Below are positions 23,867-34,652 of a DNA stretch of 64,000 bases, piece by piece. The position numbers and the translations under genes were made by a program. Origin of the DNA: Channallabes apus (Eukaryota; Chordata; Actinopteri; Siluriformes; Clariidae); the NCBI GenBank assembly GCA_030522415.1, contig CM060109.1:28698392-28762391 (forward strand), given 5' to 3'. Each line of letters starts with the position of its first letter. The first letter of the stretch is position 1. A model generated the notes under the pieces. That model did not search any database. It worked only from the letters and a program-made list of their open reading frames with translations, and was not told the origin of the DNA.

Positions 23867-23938
23867 TGGCGGGAATGCTGCAAGTGAGTCCGGAGGATCT
23901 GGGTACCGCTCTAACCTCTGATGTTCAGTATTTCAAAG
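23867..23938 (+). CDS. myo16: myo16 exon 12: motor, VAGMLQVSPEDLGTAL
   Basis: 24 codons after 'gtttgcag', donor aag|gtgtgt, phase 1 to 1. Encodes VAGMLQVSPEDLGTALTSDV and QYFK, the (A)..L.(V)....L..(A)L helix before the conserved '..RR..(I)' element of motors. Confidence 0.94.
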
Positions 23939-24317
23939 GTGTGTGCTACAATCCAGAAACACAATTTGACTCAAGGAAAAATGTACCCTGTCCTAGGGAT
24001 TGCAGATTTTATTCACTGGAATAGTGCGGTTATACAATAGAAATACAGTAAGCTGTAGTTTGGAATCTTCAATGGTGAGAGTTTACTAAATACTTTCAGC
24101 AGTTAAAACACTCCTCTGGTACAAGGATGTAATAATGTACTATACAGCAAATGGTTGTTTTGCATTTTTGTAACTATACAAACCCCATACATAATGGAAT
24201 TCATTTTAGTGCGTTTCCTCCAATTCCTGCATGAGAGGTTTTTATAAAGGCTCCAGTAGGGACAGCTCAATTTGCTACATGTTTGGACTCACCAATCCAT
24301 TTTGAAATGGCACAAAC

Positions 24318-24503
24318 CACCTATGGTGTCTCAAATGGTTCAGGCTCTGGGTTATTGATCCGAAGGTTCGGGGGTTCAAGCTCCAGCACGGCTAAGCTGC
24401 CCTTCAGCAAAGCCCTTAACCCTACTGTACCTGGTCTCTGACCGTTCGCTGTAACCCCAGCTTCCTCACTGGGATATGCAAAAAAAACAAAAAAAAAACA
24501 CCA
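24318..24503 (+). mobile_element. V-SINE-type fragment
   Basis: Shows 'ggctctgggttattgatcc', B box-like 'ggttcgggggttcaagc', and the core 'cagcaaagcccttaaccct'. It ends in 'gggatatgc' plus an A-rich tail. Confidence 0.82.
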
Positions 24504-24520
24504 CTGTTCTGTACGGTATA

Positions 24521-25073
24521 CTCTACCGTTCAAAAGTTTGGGATCACTTGCAAATTTCTTTGTTTTTGTTTAGTGATTAAATTTTCTACATTCTACAACA
24601 ATACTGAGGATTTCAAAACTATAAAATAAGACATATGGAATTAGGTAATTACGCAACAACAACAAAAACAACAGTTAGTTGTTATTTTAAGACACAGAGG
24701 TCAGCCTTTCTGTAATAGTTCCTGCAAGAACAGTATTGTCAAGTGCATTTGCAAAATCCGTCAAGCACCATAATGAAACTGGCTCTCATGAAGGCCGTCC
24801 CAGGAGGGAGAGACCAAAACCTACCTCTGCTCCCAGACGAGAAGTTCATTTAGAGTTATCAGCCTGAAAAATGACCAATTAACAGCACCTCAGATTAGAG
24901 GCGATATGAAGTCTTTACAGAGCAGAAGTAGCAGACACATCTCAACATCAACTGTTCAAAGGAGATTAATGCATTTTTGTACGCCTTCAGCATTCCTTTA
25001 CAATGTAGAAAGAAATAAAAATCAGGAACCATCATGGAGTTAGAAAGTGATCTAAAACTTTTGAACAGTAGTG
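24521..25073 (+). mobile_element. Tc1/mariner element, decayed
   Basis: Ends 'ctctaccgttcaaaagttt' and reverse-strand 'cactactgttcaaaagttt', with TA at both sides. About 550 bases with scattered pieces of a transposase but no open frame. Confidence 0.8.
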
Positions 25074-25502
25074 TATGTGACAAATAATTGAGTCTTAATG
25101 AAGTCTATGAACCATCTACAAACCTCTATGATCCACTTTTAAATATGTTACGAGCTGACACCAAGTTCAACAACTTCATTTCAAATTTTCAAGAAGAACT
25201 AAAAGTTTTTGTTGGCTACAGTTTCTCCTGTACCGCATCACACTATACTGAACGCCCTGACAAACATCCTAACAATCACCATAACATAATTTCCTCAGAT
25301 CTTACCAAGGTCAAGAATGTGGAAAGGTGCCTTAGAGACCTGGAGCCTCATGTATCACCGCTGCGTACGCACAAAAACTTTGCTTACGCCAGTTTTCACG
25401 CTCACGGTCGGATTTACTAACTTTACTAACTTACTAAATTAACATGAGAATGTGCGTTCTTCCACACCAACTTCATGTCTGGCGTACGTGCATTTCTTGT
25501 GT

Positions 25503-25743
25503 TGTCGTTGTCGGTCTTTCGGCTGCTCCCGGCAAGGGGTCGCCACAGCGGAATATCCAGTCCGCACTACAACTTGGCACAGGTTTTACGCCGGATGCCC
25601 TTCCTGACGCAACCCTCCCATTTTTTTTATCCGGGCTTGGGACCGGCACTGTATCCAGTGGCTGGGGTGTGGGCACTGGCTGGAATCGAACCCGGGCCAT
25701 CCGCATGGCAGGCGAAACACCTACCACTGAGCCACCAGTGCAC
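25503..25743 (-). mobile_element. tRNA-derived SINE inside Harbinger, with 17-bp target duplication
   Basis: The identical 17 bases 'acgtgcatttcttgtgt' lie at 25486-25502 and 25744-25760. The reverse strand has the tRNA-like head ('ggtggctcagtggtagg', B box 'gggttcgattcc'). The body contains 'ggatgcccttcctgacgc' on the + strand, a signature of a common fish SINE. Confidence 0.9.
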
Positions 25744-25900
25744 ACGTGCATTTCTTGTGTGTGTTTGTTTTATTTCCGTTGGCGACTCCTAGAGGCAATT
25801 ATGTTAAATTGCACACTACAAAGTATCGCACCAACACGTGAAAAACATTGCTATTAATTTATAATTGATAAAATGGGTTAATTGACACAATATTTTTCTA

Positions 25901-27491
25901 CAAACCGGATTCCAAAAAAGTTGGGACACTAAACAAATTGTGAATAAAAACTGAATGCAATGATGTGGAGATGGCAAATGTCAATATTTTATTCAGAATA
26001 GAAGATAGATGACAGATCAAAAGTTTAATCCGAGAAAATGTATCATTTTAAAGGAAAAATATGTTGATTCCAAATTTCACGGTGTCAACAAATCCCAAAA
26101 AAGTTGGGACAAGTAGCAATAAGAGGCTGGAAAAAGTAAATTTGAGCATAACGAAGAGCTGGAAGACCAATTAACAGTAATTAGGTTAATTGGCAACATG
26201 ATTGGGTATAAAAAGAGCTTCTCAGAGTGGCAGTGTCTCTCAGAAGCCAAGATGGGTAGAGGATCACCAATTCCCACAATGTTGCGCAGAAAGATAGTGG
26301 AGCAATATCAGAAAGGTGTTACCCAGCGAAAAATTGCAAAGACTTTGCAGTTATCATCATCAACTGTGCATAATATCATCCGAAAATTCAGAGAATCTGG
26401 AACAGTCTCTGTGCGTAAGGGTCAAGGGCGTAAAACCATACTGGATGCCCGTGATCTCCGGGCCCTTAAACGACACTGCACCACAAACAGGAATGCAACT
26501 GTAAAGGAAATCACAGAATGGGCTCAGGAATACTTCCAGAAACCATCGTCAGTGAACACAATCCACCGTGCCATCCGCCGTTGCCAGCTGAAACTCTACA
26601 GTGCAAAGAAGAAGCCATTTCTAAACAAGATCCACAAGCACAGGCGTTTTCATTGGGCCAGGGATCATTTAAAATGGAGTGTGGCAAAATGGAAGACTGT
26701 TCTGTGGTCAGACGAGTCACGATTCGAAGTTCTTGTTGGAAATGTGGGACGCTATGTCATCCGGACCAAAGAGGACAAAGACAACCCAAGTTATCAACGC
26801 TCAGTTCAGAAGCCTGCATCTCTGATGGTATGGGGTTGCATGAGTGCGTGTGGCATGGGCAGCTTGCATGTCTGGAAAGGCACCATCAATGCAGAAAAAT
26901 ATATTCAGGTTATAGAACAACATATGCTCCCATCCAGACGTCATCTCTTCCAGGGAAGACCCTGCATTTTTCAACAAGATAATGCCAGACCACATTCTGC
27001 ATCAATCACAACATCATAGCTGCGTAGGAGAAGGATCCGGGTACTGAAATGGCCAGTCTGCAGTCCAGATCTTTCCCCTATAGAGAACATTTGGCGCATC
27101 ATAAAGAGGAAGGTGCGACAAAGAAGGCCCAAGGCGATTGAACAGTTAGAGGCCTGTATTAGACAAGAATGGGAGAGCATTCCTATTTCTAAACTTGAGA
27201 AACTGGTCTCCTCGGTCCCCAGACGTCTGTTGAGTGTTGTAAGAAGAAGGGGAGATGCCACACAGTGGTGAAAATGGCCTTGTCCCAACTTTTTTGGGAT
27301 TTGTTGACACCATGACATTTTGATTCACCATATTTTTCCCTTAAAATGATACATTTTCTCAGTTTAAACTTTTGTTCCGTGATTTATGTTCTATTCTGAA
27401 TAAAATATTGACATTTGCCATCTCCACATCATTGCATTCAGTTTTTATTCACAATTTGTTTAGTGTCCCAACTTTTTTGGAATCCGGTTTG
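25901..27491 (+). mobile_element. Tc1 transposon, full length, copy 1
   Basis: 1591 bases between TA dinucleotides (25899-25900, 27492-27493). The outer inverted repeats are essentially identical over about 100 bases and start 'caaaccggattccaaaaaag'. A second, inner copy of the 'ccaaaaaagttgggaca' motif occurs at about 26091-26113, and its complement at 27279-27303. This is an IR/DR arrangement like that of the Sleeping Beauty-type elements. Same family as 54652-56220. Confidence 0.95.
26252..27271 (+). pseudogene. Tc1 transposase with one nonsense codon
   Basis: 340 codons including the stop, in one frame throughout, broken only by a TAG at 27017-27019. Start at MGRGSPIPTMLRRKIVEQYQ; an upstream in-frame ATG at 26198 is less likely. 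Paired-type HTH with a GRK linker (KGQGRKTILDARDLRALKRH), then the catalytic DD34E triad: D in WSDESRF, D in QQDNARPH, E in SPIENIW with 34 residues between the last two. The catalytic residues are intact and the stop falls between the second D and the E. The sister copy has TGG at the same codon. Confidence 0.95.
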
Positions 27492-27557
27492 TACCAATTA
27501 TTTGATTTAGAACATATAAAAGCATTTTCAAATGTATACAACCCTTAGTCTACGGCA

Positions 27558-28403
27558 ATGGCAGTGTTGGCCTTATTAGAGGACATTGTCAATGGCCGAA
27601 TCCGAAGGGAACACATTTTTAGGGATCACAGTGATTTTCTGGCCCATGATGATGACTGGCTTATTAGCCGTTTCAGATTTCCAAGAGCTATCCTCTTGGA
27701 GCTCTGTGTTGAGTTGGGTCCAAATTTGGAAAGAGAGACAGCGAGGAGCCACGCATTACCCGTTCCCTTACAGGTGCTGACAACACTTGGTTTCCTGGCA
27801 ACTGGTTCTTTCCAAAGGGAACTGGCAGACCGTTCGGGGTTTAAGCCAGTCGTCTTTGAGCCGTGCAATGCCAGCAAGGGAAATGGGACGGGATCATCCG
27901 CATGTCTAGCAGTTATATAAGGTTTCCATATCATGCAGTTGACCAGCCAAACATTAAAGCGCAATTTGCAGCGATCGCCGGTTTTCCTAATGTAATCAGA
28001 GCCATCGACTGCACGCACATTGCTATAAAGGCGCCATCTGAAGACGAATTTGCATAAGTGAATCGGAAACATTTCCATTCAATAAATGTGCAAATAATAT
28101 GTGATGCTCAAACAGGTTGCATGATCTGACCGCACACACACACCCCCGCCCCGTTGCATGATTTGACTGCGCGCCCCGTCGCATGATCTGGGGAAAAAAC
28201 AATGCTAGACCAGGATGCCCCCTTCAAATTTCTCATTGCCCCTCCATATGGTCAGGTCTAGAACCGGCCCTGCTCAAATGCGCCTAACAAATATTCTGGC
28301 AAGGTGGCCTGGGCCAACCCATGATTCATTCATGCTCACAAACAGCATGGTTGGGATGAGGCTCCAAGGTGGCAGGGTGCGCCATGGGTGGCTTCTTGGT
28401 GAG
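27558..28403 (+). pseudogene. Harbinger transposase (HARBI1-like), frameshifted and interrupted
   Basis: Starts MAVLALLEDIVNGRIRREHI and stays open to the segment GSFQRELADRSG. It then shifts frame near 27838-27900 and picks up as MSSSYIRFPYHAVDQPNIKA, then GFPNVIRAIDCTHIAIKAP. The AIDCTHI aspartate is the first D of the PIF/Harbinger DDE nuclease. A hAT-type MITE splits the next part (28114-28271), after which RLTNILARWPGPTHDSFMLT carries the second D. The third catalytic residue is missing. Homologous to vertebrate HARBI1 and Harbinger transposases; not a host gene. Confidence 0.85.
28114..28271. mobile_element. hAT-type MITE inside the Harbinger transposase
   Basis: Flanked by near-identical 8-mers (28106-28113 gctcaaac, 28272-28279 gctcaaat). 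The reverse strand starts 'agggccggttctag', a typical fish hAT end. It falls exactly between codons for CDAQ and RLTN of the Harbinger protein, so its removal restores continuity. Confidence 0.78.
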
Positions 28404-28442
28404 TGATGTATTTAAAGATATTATTCCAGCTAAGTTTTTTAT

Positions 28443-28559
28443 TTATTTATTTTTTTTATTAATTCCGGAGGACAAACTTTTTTTTCTCAGGTCTACCTCC
28501 GATAGGAGCACCTCCAATTCACATTCTGTGAAGTTTCTCTTCTTGCTTGCTTTTGCCAT
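28443..28559 (-). pseudogene. Harbinger Myb/SANT-like ORF, truncated
   Basis: Reverse-strand reading from 28559: MAKASKKRNFTECELEVLLS then EVDLRKKSLSSGI. It matches the start of the Myb-like DNA-binding partner that Harbinger elements carry in the opposite direction to the transposase. It stops after 38 residues; the rest is deleted. Confidence 0.75.
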
Positions 28560-28813
28560 TGCTTTATCGTTTGGTTTTGCCAAAGTGGAGTCATTACCAT
28601 ATTTATACGGGGGAGGAGGCAGGGAGGGGTTTTGCGCTCGTGCACTCAATTTCACGTTAATTCGGATGTACAAAGAGAATCTGCGTGGGATTCCGCGTAC
28701 GCAGTGTTTCATACATCAGATTTTTTTAGTGCGTACGCACATTTACAGCTTTGTCCGTACGCAATGTTTTAGTATGAATTCAACGCAAGTCTTTGTACAT
28801 GAGGCCCCTGGTC

Positions 28814-30601
28814 ACAGATACTTGTAGCATCGTTAGGATTAAAACTCGCAGTCTCTTGTATGTGCTTCATTTTTACATCACCAACAGACATTTTTAATTT
28901 AAACATGGAGTTCAGGCTAATACACCATAGTCTTCACACAACCATGCGTAGCATGTATCCAGGTGGATCAAATTCAAGTGTCATTGTTTTATAAATATTT
29001 GGATATTTACATTAAGATTATCAGATACAGTATGTAGCGTAAATGACAAATATTAGATACCAGCATTAGTCCAGGATTAATAGGGGTGCAGTAAATATAA
29101 CACTTTAAATAAGGAAGTTTTATTGGTCAAAACATCCAAACACATAATTTACTGTAATACACATGTTAATTTCATTAGCATTCCTAAGGGCATATCGCTG
29201 AATTTTTACATTTTGTTAATGAAAACTAATGACTAAAACAATGTTAGTTGAAGGAAGCCTAAATGTAAATTATTAGGCTCAGCTTTTCATTAATGTACAC
29301 GCAGTGTTTTTCTTATCAATGCAACACTTGTTGTGAATGGAATCTCCGGCCTGCCTAACCCAGTAAGTAATTCACTGAGAAACCGCAGCAGCACAGGCCA
29401 GGGCTCAGTCAGAAAGTTATCAATGGCGTATGCCAGAGGCTGCTTCCCAAACAGACTACACTAATGACTAGCGCACTTCTGTTTGGCACAATCAGCTAAA
29501 GCAGGACAAATGCCCTCTCGATTCACAGACACTGCAGACTAAGGCAGCCACTCACTATGTTGATGAGCATTACCGCTAAAGCAGACTATTAGGCGCACAT
29601 GACCGTCTGGCTTTTAACCCAATTCAGCCGATAGTTTGCTGGAGTTCTGCAGACACCCTGACCTACAGTACTGCCTGTTTGTGTCTGGATTCTCTTTCTT
29701 TGTGTGCTCTTATTGTCTCCTGCTAGCCAATTCACGAAGTCAGCAGATGATTAGCATGCTATTAGTTAATTAATCTTACTAGACAGGAAGTTGCAAATTT
29801 GTGAATTCCCTATTAAAACAGTGGTTGTCATCTGGTAGCTCACAGTCTGATTCCTACTATAGCAAAGTATACTGTATCAGTGGATTGAACCAAGACGTAT
29901 AAAAATACTGTAGCAGACTGTAACAGTATTTCACATTAAATGTTACAGAAAAATATTTGTGTGTGAGAAAAGATAGCAGCATATTATATAAGCAACCACT
30001 TTTAAGACTAAAAAACAAAAAATGGACCTTGCTGTGTTTTGCATGCAAAAAGGTTCTGCAGGATGCGCTGTGAACCTCAGTAACTGATTTCTTTATAAAC
30101 CTGCAGGAACTGTACCTGAGACTAGGGTTCTAAGGGTTCTCAAAGCATTGTCACACTGAATACTGAGTGGTAATTGAGTGGTTATTCAAAAGTGGTAACT
30201 TGAAGTACCAGTATAAGAAAACATAAATGTATACGTATTTAGTTTTATACGTAATAAAAACAAATAATTCCTTCATTTTTATGTCTTATTTACAGCAGCA
30301 AGCTAATCACAAATGTTAGAATAGTAAATCACCATTCAGTGATGTTCTGAATAACTAACATCACTGAATAATATTATTCCGACATTAGTAAATGATTTCA
30401 TATGGCTGGAACAAATTTTAGTTGCATATGTAATTATTCAGTCCTGTCTGGCTTTTTCATGTGATTAAAAGTTAGTTTATTCTTAATTGACTAATATGGA
30501 ATGTTTGGTAATGTTAAGGAATTACTGACTATTTTAAAAATATTGAATTCCAAAGTACAGTATTAAGACAGGGGACACCTGTTGTTTCTGCTTCCATCCA
30601 G
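28814..30601 (+). other. myo16: intron, no recognised repeat
   Basis: AT-rich and non-repetitive. The 29390-29780 part is more complex in composition and could hold conserved non-coding DNA, on composition alone. Confidence 0.4.
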
Positions 30602-30743
30602 GTGATGTCATCACACGGCGCCATACAGTTGAAATGTCCAACCAGTACAGAGATCTCCTGGCCAAAGCTTTGTATGGACGACTCTTCAGCTTTCTAGTCA
30701 ACAACATTAACAGTTATCTACAAGGTCAAGATGAGAGCCTTGG
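30602..30743 (+). CDS. myo16: myo16 exon 13: motor, helix before switch II
   Basis: Encodes (G)[20 protein letters not shown], then [20 protein letters not shown], then GQDESL(G). It is the '..(A)...RD(A)LAK.LY.RLF..LV..IN..L' helix of myosins. Acceptor catccag. The donor gg|gtaggt gives phase 2; the next gt downstream would put a stop in frame. Confidence 0.95.
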
Positions 30744-31706
30744 GTAGGTATAATCGCGAATGTTTTCAAGTGCTAATCGCATTCGCCGAATTCAAAAATG
30801 CTTAAGAAATTTTGAGAAATGCATCCACTATACTGTATTAAGTGGATAAAAACTGAAGCCTGACAGATTATGACCTCCAATCTTAAATAAAAAAGCCAGA
30901 TAAAATAAAAAAAAGTTTTAAAACCACTTTTCTATGTTTGAATTTGCTGCTTTTTACAATTCCACAACACCTGCCAGTTCAAGAGCAACCCAGCGTCTTT
31001 AGCTAGACTTTAGCAGTTTCTCAAGTGTAAAGAATGCAGGAGTAACACACAGTGTCAGCATGACCGTCGTCGAATCTGTGTCGATAGCATCAATCATACC
31101 AGTGAGTGAAGGTGAAGTTTAACAATAGTTTGCATAACATACATAGTGCTTGACTGGCGCGTTTGGGTTATCTACACTATTGGCCTTGCCCCTCCCAAAT
31201 CCACTACAATGTCACTGTGGATGTGGTGTCTCAGTACCACAAAAGGACCGTCTGGAATTTAAACTATGTAAGCACAAAAAGGTTGTTTATTCACTCTTTC
31301 ATTTGTATGTTTTTTTTTTGCCTACAGCAAATTGTACGCACATTAACATACACTTCAGTTGAATTTGCATAACAGTCACACAGTGACCACTAAGGATTCT
31401 GTCAAGCAGCAGACTATGCATTTAGTACTAAATGTTCCTCATTAGGGCTGTAATAGCAGGCAGTGGTATTTTAGTTGAACTCTAAAGTATTAAAGTCTGC
31501 CACTGAACATTAATAGCTATAATGAGACTCTTAATCTTAAAATGTCTCATGTTTTGACTCTCGAAAGATCATGTGTACTTACTCACCCACATACTGTAGT
31601 GACAGCAAACATCCTACAGTACATATACACATCATCCCTGTCCATTCATACTGTAGCAGTTCCACATCATCAGTAACATGCAATAGTCAATAATTTTGTG
31701 TTGTAT
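30744..31706 (+). other. myo16: intron, no recognised feature
   Basis: No repeat family, gene or structure seen. Confidence 0.55.
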
Positions 31707-31876
31707 AGGCAGCATGGTGTAGTGGTGGATGTAATGATGATTGTAATGTGTAGCACTGTGGCCTCGCACCTCCACGGTTTGATTCCCGCCTCGGGTCTGT
31801 GTGCATGGAGTCTGATGTTCTCCCCATGCTTGGTGGGTTTCCTGCGGGTTGTCCGGTTTCCTCCCCCATTCCAAAG
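31707..31876 (+). mobile_element. Mermaid/DANA-type SINE, 3' truncated
   Basis: 'ggcagcatggtgtagtgg', interrupted A box, B box-like 'ggtttgattcccgcc', then 'ctccccatgcttggtggg'. It stops soon after 'ttccaaag', so the last third is missing. A short duplication around 'gatgtaatgatgattgtaat' has widened the head. Confidence 0.82.
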
Positions 31877-32157
31877 TTTAGATCCTAAAAGTTTGAATCC
31901 ATGGACTAATAAACAAATGCTATACAATTTATATGAATTCGTCTTACTCCCATGAACAATACAAGAACTAATTATATTCAAATCTACCTTATTTTATATA
32001 TACATTACCGAAGGCATATTGAATCTTGAATAAAAAGAAAACACGCATAGTGATGCAGACTTTTAAGTAAACCTGTATATACAGTAATATGACTTTTGGA
32101 CTGTACAGCCTATATTCGTATACACAAGCATTTTTTTTTTCCTGTGTGTGTTTTCAG

Positions 32158-32230
32158 AGACTCGTTTCTTGAGATCAGCATCCTGGACATTTTTGGTTTT
32201 GAGAAATTTCAGAAGAATAACTTTGAACAG
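32158..32230 (+). CDS. myo16: myo16 exon 14: switch II
   Basis: Encodes (G)DSFLEISILDIFGFEKFQKN and NFEQ. DIFGFE matches the myosin switch II consensus DI.GFE, and NFEQ followed by LCVN is the canonical NSFEQLCIN stretch. Acceptor ttttcag, donor cag|gtaagg, phase 2 to 0. Confidence 0.96.
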
Positions 32231-33562
32231 GTAAGGCTGGGTGCTGTGGGCATTTCCATATTATATAAAGGAGAATGTTGAATGTAATGATGATAAATAT
32301 TATCTGATCTTCCCTATTTAGGGTTAATTAAAAAGGTGTTGATACATTCAATTGTATTTTTATACAGTTCCTAATATACAGTAGTCAGATGCACAAGTAT
32401 TTGAACAGTGAAACATGTGATTCTGTGTTTGTATACCACCACAATGAGTCTGAAACGAAACAGTAAAGATTGTGAAGCGTGTTCAGCTTTATTTCAGCAC
32501 TTAGCATGCTGTCCAGAGATACGTCAATGCAAATGAAAAGCCTGAAAAAACAAAACGGACCTGTAAGAGATATAGCACAAACCTGACAACTGGCCACATC
32601 TGCAATTTTGTACACAAGGGATGTACTGGTGAGCTTAGCAACAGCAAAAGGCCCTAATGATTACAGAACACAACTAAAGTGGATGGTCACAGAATTCTTT
32701 CTTAAGAGAAGTAAAAACTCTACACAACATCTAGCCAAGTCACTCTGGAGGAGGTAGGCATATTTGAATTTCCCAAGTCTTCGATCAAGAGATGCCTTCC
32801 CAAATGTAAATAGAGAAGGTTTTCCTCAAGATGCAAAGTACTGGTAACACACAAACAGAAAGGCCAGATGAGCCCAGAACAAGTCTGGAAAAAGAGTTTT
32901 TGGGATGAATTAAAACCAAGATTCAAGTGTACCAGAATGAGGGGAAGCATGGAGTATGGAGAAGAAAAGAAGGGTTCATGATCATAGCATAAAGTGTAAG
33001 ACAAACAAGGCATAGGCAGTGGTACAGTATGGCACGTGCGTGCATAACTGGGTATGCTTCTGGGTATCACTGGTTTGTTTATAGAAGAGGCATTGGGAAT
33101 TCAGAAGTGTACAGTGTGATCATTTCTGGTCAGATTCAGTCAAAGGTTGTAAAACCGGTAGAACACAGGGATTAAAGTTCTCCGTCGTTACGACGGATTT
33201 CCGTCAATCACACTGTTCCGCCTGTCCTTAATGTTTAAAATTCACTTTTCATAATTTTAATGCTGTGTATATATAGGCTTACATGGGTGTTAAATTAAGG
33301 AAATACAGTGTATTCAGCCTGCTGAGGAGGATGTGATCAAAGCCTGGAGTGGAGCGACTGCACATTCCTCTCTCCACTCTAAGCGTTTTATCATCACTCC
33401 GGTATGAATCCACTCCGGGTTTTGGTTTAGTTTTGAAGAACTACATGTCAGGCTGAGGTATAACTATATTTAAGATAGCATGGACACACTTAATGCAGGA
33501 AGGCTCCGATGTTTCGGAGATTGATAAAAGTGTAAATAAATAAATGGAGATGGGCTTGGCTT

Positions 33563-33872
33563 AGCGAAATTGGGGAGAATGGCAAGCCTTTTAGTTCGTG
33601 GACTAAAAAAATCAAACATCCAGGTAGGTGTCTCTGCACAGTATGCCACAGGAAACTTCAATATGGCAATAATGACAAAACAAAGTGCGAGTTCGCCATC
33701 AGTCAGCAGCTCGTCACAATGCTGCGGTTCGTGCTCTAACAGTACACATGCTCCCTGTCTGCTGCGACAAGAACCACAACGGAGATTCACACATCTGTGG
33801 CCGACCGTGTGCGCGATGTAAAAGTGCGCCTATGTTCTTTCATAGCGGAGCATGACCTGTCGCTCACAGTCA
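33563..33872 (+). pseudogene. hAT-like transposase remains (BED-type finger start)
   Basis: Reads SEIGENGKPFSSWTKKIKHP then GRCLCTVCHRKLQYGNN up to a stop at 33737-33739. Then, in another frame, VRDVKVRLCSFIAEHDLSLT ends at the border of the inserted hAT B. CLCTVC is the start of a BED-like zinc finger, and SFIAEH(D/N)LSL is typical of hAT-derived proteins. Frameshifted and split, so not functional. Confidence 0.7.
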
Positions 33873-34387
33873 GTGGCGGGTTTAGGGTAGGGCGAAGTGG
33901 GCAGCCGCCCAGGGCGGCATTTTTTTATGTCACGTGGGGGGCGGCACACGAACCTGGAGTAAAAAATAATAATCTGTGCCGCTAAGCGGTTTTCTATTAT
34001 CTGTGATACCTGCGCTCGCGCCGCCCCTGAATGAGCCGCACAGAAGCGGAGCGAGCGGGGGGAGGGGGGGGGGGGGGGGGTTGAGAGGAGAGGAGAGCGG
34101 ATGGCAGGGGGCGGAGGGGGGGAGGGGGGGGAGTTCACCTCTCCCAAATGAAGCGGACTAAATTCTGTCTACCTGACTTTCTTACAAATAACGCACATTT
34201 CATTCAAAATATTATAAACACTTTTTTTCATGTATTTAATTGTGTGAAATGGCAAATAAAAATAGATAATAAAAGCGATGATGCTGTGGAGGTGAATTGG
34301 TTTAGTCTTGACTTCTGGTCGTGAGTGACAGCGTTGGGGGAAATCTGCTGATTGTCGAATCGTCGATTATAAAGTATAAACACAGTG

Positions 34388-34472
34388 ATGGAGAGAAAAA
34401 GGCCAAAGCTGTCAGGTGTTCAATTTAGAAACAAAAGAAAAGAAGATGAGGAGAAACGGATAAAAGATAAAG
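34388..34472 (+). pseudogene. first coding exon of hAT B transposase
   Basis: Reads MERKRPKLSGVQFRNKRKED then EEKRIKDK, ending at aag|gtatat. The lysine/arginine-rich start resembles hAT transposases related to the ZMYM1-like/TTF-finger group. Nothing of the finger or DDE domain remains downstream. Confidence 0.65.
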
Positions 34473-34606
34473 GTATATACTGTAACAATGTTCTCTCTGT
34501 ATGATTAAGTTATTCATGTCATCATGTTAATTAGTAGTATAAAGTTAACTCTTAGGTTTGTTAGCCTTCTTGCTTATGATGCTTGCTATGCTTACCTTGT
34601 TAAAAA

Positions 34607-34610
<4 letters not shown>

Positions 34611-34650
<40 letters not shown>
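34611..34650. repeat. (CA)n microsatellite
   Basis: About 40 bases of CA inside hAT B. Confidence 0.95.

Positions 34651-34652
<2 letters not shown>

Larger units (their letters stand above)
25337..28813 (+). mobile_element. Harbinger/PIF transposon with three later insertions
   Basis: Inverted ends: left 'gacctggagcctcatgta', right (reverse strand) 'gaccaggggcctcatgta'. It holds both Harbinger genes: a nuclease-type transposase on the + strand (27558-28403) and a Myb/SANT-like DNA-binding ORF on the minus strand (28443-28559). A SINE, a full Tc1 and a hAT-type MITE have inserted into it. Both genes are broken. I could not assign a 3-base target duplication with certainty. Confidence 0.82.

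Noticed and set aside
26198..27019. A 273-residue frame as a host gene
   Set aside because: It is a Tc1 transposase within clear inverted ends and TA duplications, cut by a nonsense codon.
27558..27920. HARBI1-like host gene
   Set aside because: Frameshifted, interrupted by a MITE and enclosed in Harbinger inverted ends, so it is a dead transposon gene, not the host HARBI1.
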